A DNA stretch of 44,657 nucleotides from CAYSZB01 sp964435475 (GTDB taxonomy: Bacteria > Chloroflexota > Anaerolineae > Anaerolineales > Anaerolineaceae), in NCBI GenBank assembly GCA_964435475.1, contig CAYSZB010000013.1, positions 1-44,657 of the forward strand. Reading direction: 5' to 3'. A program made the position numbers and the translations under genes. How positions within the stretch are numbered: position 1 is the stretch's first letter; the number at the start of each line of letters is the position of its first letter. Below, piece after piece: positions 32,415 to 40,833 of the stretch. The notes beneath the pieces are model-generated. The model had not been told where the DNA came from, did not search any database, and saw nothing but the letters and a program-made list of their open reading frames with translations.

Positions 32415-33550
32415 GCAGTTCCTTGATATGCCAGCAATGCCCGGACGATCTGCCTGGCTGCCGACCCATCCCCATAAGGGTTGACCGCGTTGGCCATTGC
32501 TGCGTGTGCCTTGTTGTCGTCCAGCAGGCGGATCGCTTCGGATGTGATCTTGTGGATGTCGCTTCCTACCAACTTGAGCGTGCCGGCACTTACCCCTTCA
32601 GGACGCTCGGTTGTTTCTCTTAACACCAGTGTCGGGATGCCCAGCGCAGGTGCTTCTTCCTGCAATCCGCCCGAATCGGTGAGGATCAGGGTACTGTTTT
32701 TCATCATGTGCACCATCGGCAGGTAATCAAGTGGTCGGACCAAGTGCACATTATCCATGCCTGAAAGTAATTCGTGGACAGGTGCTTGAATGTTGGGGTT
32801 GAGGTGCACCGGGTAAACAAACTCCACCTCGTTTAGATAGCGCTCAGCCAACTGCTTGATTGCCTGGCAGATATTTCGTATCGGTTGACCCATGTTTTCC
32901 CTGCGGTGGGCGGTGATCAGCACCAGACGTTTTCTGTTCAGACCGATTCCAAATTGGTCAAGCATGGCAACCACCTCAGGCGGGGAGGGGCGCTGCGCGA
33001 TCAATTTCAGGGCGTCGATCGCCGGGTTACCGGTGACAACGATCATCGAGCCGGGAATGCTTTCATTTAGCAGGTTCTGGCGGTTGCCTTCTGTTGGTGC
33101 AAAATGCAAATCGGCTACGACCCCGGCGATTTTGCGATTGATCTCTTCCGGGAAAGGTGCCCATTTGTTAAATGATCTAAGGCCTGCTTCCACATGCCCT
33201 ATCTTGACCTGGTGGAAATAGCCTAGCAGCGAGGCGACCATCACTGTGGTGGTGTCGCCCTGCACCAAGATCCAATCCGGTTTGAGTCGGGAAATGACCG
33301 GGTCAAGGTGGGTCAGTATTTCAGCTGAAAGATTAGCCAGTGACTGGTCGGGTTTCATTAAATCAAGATCAATATCAGGCTTTATGTTGAACACATCCAG
33401 CACCTGGTCAAGCATCTGGCGGTGTTGCGCGGTTACACACACAGTGGAAGCGATCTCCGGGTGCCTGGCCAATTCCATGACTACCGGTGCCATTTTGACC
33501 GCCTCAGGGCGTGTGCCAAAGATCGAGAGGACTTTTAGTTGTTGACTCAT
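32411..33550 (-). CDS. wecB: UDP-N-acetylglucosamine 2-epimerase (non-hydrolysing)
   Basis: This 379-residue enzyme interconverts UDP-GlcNAc and UDP-ManNAc. It has FGTRPEAVKMAPVV (about 11-24), the VEAGLRS segment (about 117-123), ITAHRRENMG (about 212-221), VYPVHLNPN (about 244-252) and TDSGGLQEEAPALG (about 289-302), all landmarks of the WecB/MnaA family. The product feeds the dehydrogenase encoded 39 bases upstream. Together they give UDP-ManNAcA for an envelope polysaccharide. Confidence 0.95.
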   Translation of the reverse strand: MSQQLKVLSIFGTRPEAVKMAPVVMELARHPEIASTVCVTAQHRQMLDQVLDVFNIKPDIDLDLMKPDQSLANLSAEILTHLDPVISRLKPDWILVQGDTTTVMVASLLGYFHQVKIGHVEAGLRSFNKWAPFPEEINRKIAGVVADLHFAPTEGNRQNLLNESIPGSMIVVTGNPAIDALKLIAQRPSPPEVVAMLDQFGIGLNRKRLVLITAHRRENMGQPIRNICQAIKQLAERYLNEVEFVYPVHLNPNIQAPVHELLSGMDNVHLVRPLDYLPMVHMMKNSTLILTDSGGLQEEAPALGIPTLVLRETTERPEGVSAGTLKLVGSDIHKITSEAIRLLDDNKAHAAMANAVNPYGDGSAARQIVRALLAYQGTA

Positions 33551-33589
33551 CGATTCAATTATACTTGCTCTGCTTTTCTGCCAATCCGC

Positions 33590-34861
33590 TTACTTTTTGG
33601 CCAAACCGCGGTAGATCAGCCCTGCTTCTTCCCATGGACGTTTGTCCCACCCATTGACTGCGTCAAAAATTGCCAGCTTCGGGTTGACCTGCGCGACCTC
33701 TTTTGGATCCAATTTATAAAATTCATTGTGCGCTACTGCCAGAACCAACAGGTCTGCGTTTCTGAGCAAATCGGTGAGATCGTTATTGATCGGGATACCA
33801 TCCCAGTCCATTCCACTCTTAAATGGTTCACAGGCAACCAGGGTGGAACATTTTTTCTTTAATGCATGTGCCAGTTCAACCGCCGGGCTTTCCCGCAGGT
33901 CATCCACATTGGGTTTGAATGCCAGGCCAAGTATAGCGATCCGTTTTTTTGAAAGGTCGCCATATGTCTCTTCAATTACCTGGCAGACAAAGCCGGGTTG
34001 CTGGTCATTTAACTTCCTGGCTGTCCTGATCAACTCGGAGCAGTCAGGGGCAGCTTCCACCAGGAACCAGGGGTCCACGCTGATGCAGTGCCCGCCAACT
34101 CCAATGCCAGGTCGCAGGATGTTTACGCGGGGATGACGATTGGCGATGGTGATCGCTTCCCAGATATCGACTCCAAAGCGATCAGCCAGGCGGCAAAACT
34201 CGTTGGCAATGGCGATATTGATATCGCGGGATGTGTTTTCCATCAATTTCACCATTTCAGCAGTCGTTGCATCGGTCAGGATGATCTCGCCTTTCACGAA
34301 ATGCTGGTAGAGGTCTTTGCCTGCCTCAGCTGATGCCTGATCGATCCCGCCAATGACCCGTGCATTGTCTACCAGCTCGGTCAAAATCTTCCCGGGCAGC
34401 ACCCTTTCCGGTGAATAAGCCAGGTGAAAATCATGACCTGCTTTTAAACCGCTTCTTTCAAGGATTGGTTTGACAATATTGACCGTGGTCATGGGTGGGG
34501 AGGTGGATTCGAGGATGACCAGGTTTCCCTGTTTAAGGTGGGGAACGATGGAAGCGGCGGCACTTTCCACATACTGCATATCCGCCGTTTTATCCTCATG
34601 GAATGGGGTGGGCACTGCAATGATGAATACATCTGCGTCCACAACGCTCGGCGAAATGGATAATGACCCTGCTGCGACAACCTCATTGACCAATTCCCGC
34701 AAACCCGGTTCATAGATATGGACTTCACCCTTGGTTAATTGATCAATGATCCTGGGATTGGTGTCCATTCCCGTGACATGGATGCCACTTTGGGCGAATT
34801 TGCATGCCGTTGGCAAACCGATGTAACCCAATCCAACCATACATATACTTTTTACCTGCAT
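33590..34861 (-). CDS. wecC: UDP-N-acetyl-D-mannosamine dehydrogenase-like enzyme
   Basis: This 423-residue nucleotide-sugar dehydrogenase oxidises the C6 hydroxyl to a carboxylate in two NAD-dependent steps. The Rossmann motif is VGLGYIGLPTA (about 9-19). SPERVLPGK (about 150-158) and KLMENTSRDINIAIANE (about 209-225) are family segments, and GVGGHCISVDPWFL (about 257-270) holds the catalytic Cys. The pairing with WecB makes UDP-ManNAc the likely substrate, though UDP-GlcNAc 6-dehydrogenases look much alike. An AAGGAG site precedes the ATG. It is the first gene of the five-gene glycan block. Confidence 0.92.
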   Translation of the reverse strand: MQVKSICMVGLGYIGLPTACKFAQSGIHVTGMDTNPRIIDQLTKGEVHIYEPGLRELVNEVVAAGSLSISPSVVDADVFIIAVPTPFHEDKTADMQYVESAAASIVPHLKQGNLVILESTSPPMTTVNIVKPILERSGLKAGHDFHLAYSPERVLPGKILTELVDNARVIGGIDQASAEAGKDLYQHFVKGEIILTDATTAEMVKLMENTSRDINIAIANEFCRLADRFGVDIWEAITIANRHPRVNILRPGIGVGGHCISVDPWFLVEAAPDCSELIRTARKLNDQQPGFVCQVIEETYGDLSKKRIAILGLAFKPNVDDLRESPAVELAHALKKKCSTLVACEPFKSGMDWDGIPINNDLTDLLRNADLLVLAVAHNEFYKLDPKEVAQVNPKLAIFDAVNGWDKRPWEEAGLIYRGLAKK

Positions 34862-34965
34862 ATGGGCTCCTTAACAGTGCCTTTTAAGAATTGTTCATCA
34901 TTATGCCACAGTTATTTGCATTTTTGGCTGAATTTTTATTTGATTAATCTATGCGAGTCCAGTTA

Positions 34966-34974
34966 TGCTATACT
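34966..34974 (+). promoter_or_regulatory. Extended -10 promoter of the membrane-machine cluster
   Basis: TGCTATACT ends 7 bases before the ATG at 34982, and no ribosome site is present. It decides the start of the first small gene and probably drives the seven close-packed genes after it. Confidence 0.6.
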
Positions 34975-34981
34975 TTACTGC

Positions 34982-35236
34982 ATGGAAAAGGATCTGAGCC
35001 TGATGAACGAATGGGCGGGTTTCCTCAAACGCTGGGGGCTAACCAAAATTGCCATTTCTTTGTTGGGCGGCGCACAGCCTGTCCTGCTCCTGCTTTCCCA
35101 GTTGCTCATCATTGGTAGTCCTTTTATTACCTCGAGAGACCACGGCGATCAACTTTCTCCATTTATTGCGATGCTTGAGGATGAGCAAGCCAGTGCGCAA
35201 TTCGCTCGATACTTGCAGTTGGAAGGGCACTCATGA
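34982..35236 (+). CDS. Small single-span membrane protein, first gene of cluster
   Basis: This 84-residue protein is not one I recognise. It has a charged N-terminus (MEKDLSLMNEWAGFLKRWG), one hydrophobic segment at about 22-46 and a polar tail of about 35 residues. The frame is open upstream to 34739, but the promoter just before 34982 and the opposite-strand wecC gene argue for this start. It overlaps the next gene by 4 bases, so it is translated with it. Confidence 0.75.
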   Translation: MEKDLSLMNEWAGFLKRWGLTKIAISLLGGAQPVLLLLSQLLIIGSPFITSRDHGDQLSPFIAMLEDEQASAQFARYLQLEGHS

Positions 35237-35979
35237 TCGAACGATATGTTGCTGCCGGTTTCATCGTGCTTGCAGCCATCCTACTCCTGGTCTATGGCAT
35301 TTTGGCACACCGTAAAAATGCCTCTCCTTTACGTCAACTGCCCCAGTTGCAGGCGTTGGAATTGGCTCATAACTTGAACCTGGAACAGGGTAACAAACTT
35401 GTCTACCTGGCTGGCGGTCACCTGTTCGGTGAGCAGGTCACCCTCAACAGCCTGGTTTCTCTGCCGCTACTGCGAAAATTAACCACCCAGTCGGTGTTGA
35501 GTGATCGTCCGCCGATTGTGCTGAGTGCTGATGGTCAAATGGCTATCCTGAGTAGGATGATCCTGGCAGGCGTTTATGAAGATGCCCTGGTGCCCAACCT
35601 GCTATACAAAGACTACAGCCATACCACGGGTGGTTCGCGTTTTTCCTACCTTGCTGGTTGCCTTCCTGAACTATTTTGGGATCACATCGGTATGCTGGTC
35701 ATGGCGGGTCACTTCCAGCCTGAGATGGTTTTGCTGGCTGACTTGTCTGCGCGAAAAGATTATTTCACCTTTGCAGGGAGCGATTCGATCGCTGCCCAGG
35801 CTGCCTTATTCACAACAACAGGGCATGTGCTGGTTGGCGAGGAATTCTTCTCTCTGCCGCTTTATGGCAAGAATCCCCATAAGACCCATGCATCCCTCAA
35901 AACTCAGGACTTTCTGCGAGTGCTGATCATTTTTGTTGTCATTGTTGCTTCACTCTTAAAATCGCTGGGGGTCTTCTGA
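35233..35979 (+). CDS. Membrane protein, DUF6754-like
   Basis: This 248-residue protein has a hydrophobic N-terminal anchor (about 7-26), a soluble domain of about 190 residues and a C-terminal hydrophobic segment (about 228-247). The soluble part runs LAGGHLFGEQVTLNSLVSL, LSDRPPIVLSADGQMAIL, FSYLAGCLPEL, MLVMAGHFQPE, FTFAGSDSIAAQAALF and LVGEEFFSLPLY, a pattern I associate from memory with DUF6754 proteins of Chloroflexota. No enzymatic motif is clear. It overlaps its neighbours at both ends by 1-4 bases. Confidence 0.78.
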   Translation: MIERYVAAGFIVLAAILLLVYGILAHRKNASPLRQLPQLQALELAHNLNLEQGNKLVYLAGGHLFGEQVTLNSLVSLPLLRKLTTQSVLSDRPPIVLSADGQMAILSRMILAGVYEDALVPNLLYKDYSHTTGGSRFSYLAGCLPELFWDHIGMLVMAGHFQPEMVLLADLSARKDYFTFAGSDSIAAQAALFTTTGHVLVGEEFFSLPLYGKNPHKTHASLKTQDFLRVLIIFVVIVASLLKSLGVF

Positions 35980-36593
35980 TGCGTAAGACACTCTCCATAC
36001 TGGTCGCCGTTCTTTCTGCTGCTGTGGTCCTGGTGGGTTTCTTCCTGCAGCCACTTTTTTCTCCAATACTGCACGTTTTACTGCGCTGGGGGATCATTGT
36101 GGGCAGCATGGCAACCATCGTTGGCATCATCAACCTGTTGGTCACGCACATTAAACGCATTCGTTTTAAAGAAGGGCGCTTTGGTTTCAGTATTGTGGTT
36201 TTGATCGCCTTTTTTGCGAGTTTCCTTGCTGCCCTTATTCTGGGCGTGGACAATGAAATTTACACCCGATGGCTGTCTGCCATCCAGGTGCCGATCGAGG
36301 TCAGCCTGTTGGCTCTGATTGCCTTGACCCTGACCTACGCTGGCGTGAACTTCTTCCGTTTACGCGGATGGAATGCCCTTTCCATCTCATTTGGCATCAG
36401 TGCCATTATTTTCCTGGTGCTGGAGATCGGCTTTTTCAGGTCTAACACCAACCCGGCAGTGGCAGAATTGATCAATTTCATCCATTTAATCCCCTTGTCC
36501 GGAGGCAGGGGTATCCTGATCGGCATATCATTAGGTGCATTATTGATCGGATTGCGCGTTCTTTTTGGCATGGATCGACCTTATGGTGACTAG
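35979..36593 (+). CDS. Six-span membrane protein of unknown function
   Basis: This 204-residue protein has about six hydrophobic helices (about 5-25, 33-56, 68-92, 103-125, 134-152, 174-195) and a short basic loop after the second (KRIRFKEGRFG). I recognise no family. Its start shares one base with the preceding stop, and the next ATG follows its stop directly, so it belongs to the same transcript. Confidence 0.78.
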   Translation: MRKTLSILVAVLSAAVVLVGFFLQPLFSPILHVLLRWGIIVGSMATIVGIINLLVTHIKRIRFKEGRFGFSIVVLIAFFASFLAALILGVDNEIYTRWLSAIQVPIEVSLLALIALTLTYAGVNFFRLRGWNALSISFGISAIIFLVLEIGFFRSNTNPAVAELINFIHLIPLSGGRGILIGISLGALLIGLRVLFGMDRPYGD

Positions 36594-38438
36594 ATGAATG
36601 ATGAGCCATTGATCTGCGAGCAATGCGGCACCGAGAACCCGCCAGATGCGACGTTCTGTCTAATCTGTGGTCATGACCTGCATGTTCAACAAGCGGAACC
36701 TCAGCCTGAAGCAGAACCACCGGATGAAAGCCCCAATCCCGAACAGGCGATCAGCGACCTGCCCGAACTGTTGCGTGACTTGCACTCTGAAAACGCATCA
36801 TCCTCCATCCGCCGCTCAGCTGTTTTCCAGGAAAATGGCAAAGAAAAACCGGTATCACCCTCCGAATCGGGTGGTCAGGATGTCTCATCCCCTGCCGTGG
36901 GTTCCAGTGACTGGTTGGAGAAAATCCGCAGGCGGGCACAGGAAGAAGAGGATGCGGCTGGTGACCTGGTAAAACGGGTCTCAGCCAGGGATCAAGAGCT
37001 TGAGGGCGTTCCCGAAGACATGACCAAAGGAGAATTCGAAGATTGGCTGAGCCATATCCGCCAGACTGCCCGCCGGGATAAATTTGCACCTTCCATTGGG
37101 TCGGTCGAAGAACCTGGAGGAGAAGATGATATTCCCAACTGGTTGAAAAAAGTCAGGGATAACGAAGCCCAGGAAGCTGAAAAAGAACAGGCGGCGGCGA
37201 CAGCGGCACTTCCAGGATGGATAAAGGAACAACATGAAGCTCCTGTTCAAGCGGTTTCAAGCGAGGAGTTGACCCAGAAGATCCGCATCATTTCAGAGAT
37301 CAGGGGCGAACCAATTCCAATCATAGAAGTGCCTGCCCCGGAAGAACCTGCTGAACAACCTGGTCAATCTAAAAATGAACCGCCTGAAGTTGTCGAAGAG
37401 ACCCCACAGCAGGAAGAGGTTCAACCAGTTGATGAGTTGCCGGTTGTTGAAGCACCCGACGAACCTTTGATTGTTGAACCGGACACAAAAATATGGCAGT
37501 ATATCTCTGACAACCAACCCAATGAACAGGTCCTCGAACAACGCTCCAGAGCCGAAGTGCTGAAAACTATTTTAACCAACGAAGGTCGATCGGTTGAAGT
37601 TCCTGCATTACCGGAAAAGAAAAAAACCAAATTGTTCCGCTTTTTATTAGCCTTTTTATTGCTTCTTGCGGTTTGTTCACCATTATTTATCGGTAACACC
37701 GTTTTTACTGCAGAAGGCGGACTGAGTGGAGCGGGTCTGGCGTTTTACCAGCAAGTGGAGCAAACAAACTCGGGCGACAGGGTACTTCTTATCCTGGATT
37801 ACCCTGCCGGTATGTCTGCAGAAATGGAACTGGTTTCAAGGCCTGTCTTGACCCACCTGGTGAAGAAAAATGTAGCCATTTCAGCCCTCAGCAGTCAACC
37901 TGAAGGTGTTTGGTTAGCGCCCAGGCTTGTTGAGATATCCGGTGTTGAAGGTCTTTACACTCAGATCACATATCTTGGCTACCTGCCGGGTGGACGGCTT
38001 GGGTTGTACAACGCATCCCAGGGGGAATCGTTGGAGATATTAAATTCACTTTCATACGAAGCAGCCCAGGAACCAGGGGTAACACTGGCTGACTTTGAGC
38101 TGATGATCATCATGGTGGATTCATTGCAATCTGCCCGCAACTGGATAGAACTGGTTGCACCAGGTTTTGATGACAAACCCGTATTGATGATCAGCACAGC
38201 CCAGGAGGCTGTCATGCTGCTGCCATATGTTGACTCAGCCCAGCTGGATGGCTTGATCAGTGGCCTTTTGGATGGTTCACGCTATGCAGTAGAACTGGGT
38301 GGTACGACCCAATCGGCGTTCATATGGCGTTCTTACCAGGCAGGTCTGCTGCTTATTCTGGGTTTGATACTGGTTGGGATCATCACCCGCCTTGAGTCAA
38401 CTTCCGCTGATTATGCCACCAAGGAGAGCAACACTTGA
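36594..38438 (+). CDS. Zinc-ribbon protein with long acidic arm and two membrane spans
   Basis: This 614-residue protein starts with a zinc ribbon whose ligands are C8, C11, C22 and C25. Residues about 30-335 are Glu/Pro/Gln-rich, mostly disordered, with repeated short helices of the type DWLEKIRRRAQ, DWLSHIRQTAR and NWLKKVRDNEA. A membrane span at about 346-368 leads to an outside domain of about 205 residues containing the segment LLILDYPAGMSAEMELVSRPVLTHL (first part near 394), and a second span at about 578-598 brings the tail back in. The ribbon and arm would lie in the cytoplasm as a binding platform. I do not know a function. It overlaps the next gene by 4 bases. Confidence 0.8.
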   Translation: MNDEPLICEQCGTENPPDATFCLICGHDLHVQQAEPQPEAEPPDESPNPEQAISDLPELLRDLHSENASSSIRRSAVFQENGKEKPVSPSESGGQDVSSPAVGSSDWLEKIRRRAQEEEDAAGDLVKRVSARDQELEGVPEDMTKGEFEDWLSHIRQTARRDKFAPSIGSVEEPGGEDDIPNWLKKVRDNEAQEAEKEQAAATAALPGWIKEQHEAPVQAVSSEELTQKIRIISEIRGEPIPIIEVPAPEEPAEQPGQSKNEPPEVVEETPQQEEVQPVDELPVVEAPDEPLIVEPDTKIWQYISDNQPNEQVLEQRSRAEVLKTILTNEGRSVEVPALPEKKKTKLFRFLLAFLLLLAVCSPLFIGNTVFTAEGGLSGAGLAFYQQVEQTNSGDRVLLILDYPAGMSAEMELVSRPVLTHLVKKNVAISALSSQPEGVWLAPRLVEISGVEGLYTQITYLGYLPGGRLGLYNASQGESLEILNSLSYEAAQEPGVTLADFELMIIMVDSLQSARNWIELVAPGFDDKPVLMISTAQEAVMLLPYVDSAQLDGLISGLLDGSRYAVELGGTTQSAFIWRSYQAGLLLILGLILVGIITRLESTSADYATKESNT

Positions 38439-39121
38439 GCAACCTGGAATTGATCATCGGCATCATGTCCTTTGTCTTAACTGTTATTGTCTTTAGTTAT
38501 CTCCTGGGGGATAATTTCCTGTTCAGGTTTTCCATGTACCTGCTGGTCGGCATCACCGCCGGTTTCAGTGCTGCCCTGTTGATCACCCGCGTTTTGGTGC
38601 CTTATCTCATAATCCCGTTAGCCGAAGGATCCCTGCAGACCCGCCTGCTGAGTTTGATCCCCCTGCTACTCTGCGTTCTCCTTGTATTGGCTGTGTTCCC
38701 AAAGATCTCACGCGTCAGCAGCATCCCCATGGCATATATTGTTGGTGTCGCAACTGCCCTGACCATCGGTGGCATCACACTCGGTACGATCGTACCGCAG
38801 GTCATGTCTACCGTGGAGCGTTTTACACCCTCCCTGCTCTACCAGGGAGATCGCCAACCCTGGGTCAAGATCCTGGAGGCGATCATTGTTGCCCTGGGGG
38901 TTGTATCTTCATTATGTTATTTTTACTGGGGAAGGTCAAAACGATCTACTTCTCAAAATCAGCGCCCGGCCTTGGTCGAAGGTTTAGGTAGATTGGGACA
39001 GGTATTCATCGGTGTCACCCTGGGGGCATTATTCACCGGCATTTACACCTCGGCTTTGATCGCCTTGATCTCCCGGGTTTCTTCAATAGCTGATTTTTTC
39101 AGTCGACTGGCAGGTCGTTGA
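38435..39121 (+). CDS. Multi-span membrane protein of unknown function
   Basis: This 228-residue protein has about six hydrophobic helices (about 5-25, 30-54, 68-88, 95-125, 146-166, 190-216) separated by very short loops. A basic patch (GRSKRSTSQNQR) lies near 167-178. It resembles no transporter I can name. It starts inside the end of the zinc-ribbon gene and ends one base before the ATPase gene, so the membrane part and ATPase are made together. Confidence 0.78.
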   Translation: MSNLELIIGIMSFVLTVIVFSYLLGDNFLFRFSMYLLVGITAGFSAALLITRVLVPYLIIPLAEGSLQTRLLSLIPLLLCVLLVLAVFPKISRVSSIPMAYIVGVATALTIGGITLGTIVPQVMSTVERFTPSLLYQGDRQPWVKILEAIIVALGVVSSLCYFYWGRSKRSTSQNQRPALVEGLGRLGQVFIGVTLGALFTGIYTSALIALISRVSSIADFFSRLAGR

Positions 39122-39122
39122 G

Positions 39123-40832
39123 ATGGCACAGAAATCATACCTGAGCATTGATATTGGTTCACAACATACCCGGGCATGGCTCTTTGGTTGCCCGGAAGAT
39201 CAGTATCGCATCGCTGCCAGCAGTGAAGTCGACACGACCTTGATCGGTGATGATGATGTGCAGCGCGGTGTGTGGAACGCAATTGACAGGATCCAGGCTG
39301 CCAGTACACACCTGTTGTTGGATCATCAAAGAAAGTTGATAGTTAAAAATTCTGATCCCCAGGTTGGCGTAGAAGCTGTGGGTCTTACCACTTCAGCCGG
39401 CAGGCCTATCCGAACAGCTCTGATCGGCCTCACTGAACCTGCTTCGCTTGCTTCCATACGCCGCCTGGCTGGCATGTTTTATTGCCAGGAGGTTCTCTCC
39501 ATTTGTTTAACTGATGGCATGGATATTGGTCGTCAGTTGCAATCCTTAATGCAAGCCGATCCTGACCTGGTCATCATGGCTGGTGGGGTGGAAGAAGGCG
39601 CCAATTTGCCTCTCATTTCGGCCAGCACAGCGATTCGCCTTTTCTATAAGCATATTCCAGGTATAAACAAACCACAAATAATTTTCTCGGGTAACAGCGT
39701 AATAGCTGATCAACTCAAACTGGACCTGGAGGCTGGTGATGACCTGTATGTCACAGATAACATCCGCCCGGGTTCGGAACTGGAAAATATATCGGCCGTA
39801 TTCCCGGCGATGCTGCAGGCTTTTCAAAAGATTCGCTGCAACCAGGTCAAAGGATTACAGGAATTGATCAGGAAAACTGGGGCACGCCTGCTGCCTTCAG
39901 CTTATGCAATTAACCGGGTGACAACCTACCTCAACCAGGTTTCAAAAAATGGCAAAGGTGTGATGGCGATCAACATTGGGGCTGATTGCTCTAGCCTATC
40001 TGCAGTGAAAGATGGCAGGTTAACTTCCTCGGTTGTTTTCTCCCGGATGGATGAACAATTGGTGAGTGAGACCAGTGCCTGGTCATCAGTGCAGGTGGAG
40101 CATGAAATAACCTCTTCCTACCTGCAAAGCAAAACGATCCATCCTGGCATGCTGCCCGCCACATTGGAAGACCTGGCAATTGAACAGGCTTGGGCGCGGG
40201 TGAAGATCCAGAACTGCCTGAGGATTACGAAACAGCGTTTTCCCGGTTTTGATTACGAACTTCAAAGCGGATTAAAAAGCGCTTATGAGCCGATCATAAT
40301 CAGCGGTTCAGTATTCGATAAAGCCCCGACACTGGGGCAGGCTTTCCTGATGGCAGTGGATGGTATACAACCTTCTGGAATTTCGACGATATTGTTGGAC
40401 AGGCAGCAGGTTTTACCTGCTCTTGGGTCGATCGCCGAATTTGAACCTATGATCGCGGTGCAGGTGCTCGATGCCGGTGTGCTGCAGAACCTGGGTACCG
40501 TTGTCTCCGTGCAAAGCACAGCCCGGGAAGGTGCGTTGGCAGTAAAAGTTGAGGTGGCGCAGGATGAAGGTGGCAGGGAATTGGTCGACCTGCGGCAGGG
40601 TGAACTAAAGCGTTTTGAGCTGCCTCTTGGATCAAAAGTCAGGCTGTACCTTTCGCCGGAGTACCATGCTGATGTGGGGATGGGCAAGCCGGGATTGGGC
40701 GGCTGGGTTTCACTTGTGTCTGGTGAATTGGGGGTGGTTGTCGATTTACGGGGCAGACCGGTACAGTTGCCTGCCAAATCGGATAAGTGCAGTTCGGTGA
40801 TCAAGAGCTGGTTATGGGAGTTGGGCGGTTAA
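39123..40832 (+). CDS. Glutamate-mutase-L-like actin-fold ATPase
   Basis: This 569-residue protein belongs to the MutL (glutamate mutase L) family, which has the ASKHA actin/Hsp70 fold. The first phosphate loop is DIGSQHTRAWLF (10-21). The family block DPDLVIMAGGVEEGANLPLI is at about 146-165. The second phosphate loop is INIGADCSSLSAV (283-295), with Asn in place of the usual Asp, and ISGSVFDKAPTLGQ (393-406) is the adenosine-side motif. The last 130 residues form a strand-rich extension (about 440-569). No glutamate mutase subunits (MutE/MutS) are nearby, so a role in amino-acid fermentation is not suggested. The context with membrane proteins points to a nucleotide-driven switch for an envelope complex. 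Confidence 0.85.
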   Translation: MAQKSYLSIDIGSQHTRAWLFGCPEDQYRIAASSEVDTTLIGDDDVQRGVWNAIDRIQAASTHLLLDHQRKLIVKNSDPQVGVEAVGLTTSAGRPIRTALIGLTEPASLASIRRLAGMFYCQEVLSICLTDGMDIGRQLQSLMQADPDLVIMAGGVEEGANLPLISASTAIRLFYKHIPGINKPQIIFSGNSVIADQLKLDLEAGDDLYVTDNIRPGSELENISAVFPAMLQAFQKIRCNQVKGLQELIRKTGARLLPSAYAINRVTTYLNQVSKNGKGVMAINIGADCSSLSAVKDGRLTSSVVFSRMDEQLVSETSAWSSVQVEHEITSSYLQSKTIHPGMLPATLEDLAIEQAWARVKIQNCLRITKQRFPGFDYELQSGLKSAYEPIIISGSVFDKAPTLGQAFLMAVDGIQPSGISTILLDRQQVLPALGSIAEFEPMIAVQVLDAGVLQNLGTVVSVQSTAREGALAVKVEVAQDEGGRELVDLRQGELKRFELPLGSKVRLYLSPEYHADVGMGKPGLGGWVSLVSGELGVVVDLRGRPVQLPAKSDKCSSVIKSWLWELGG

Positions 40833-40833
40833 T

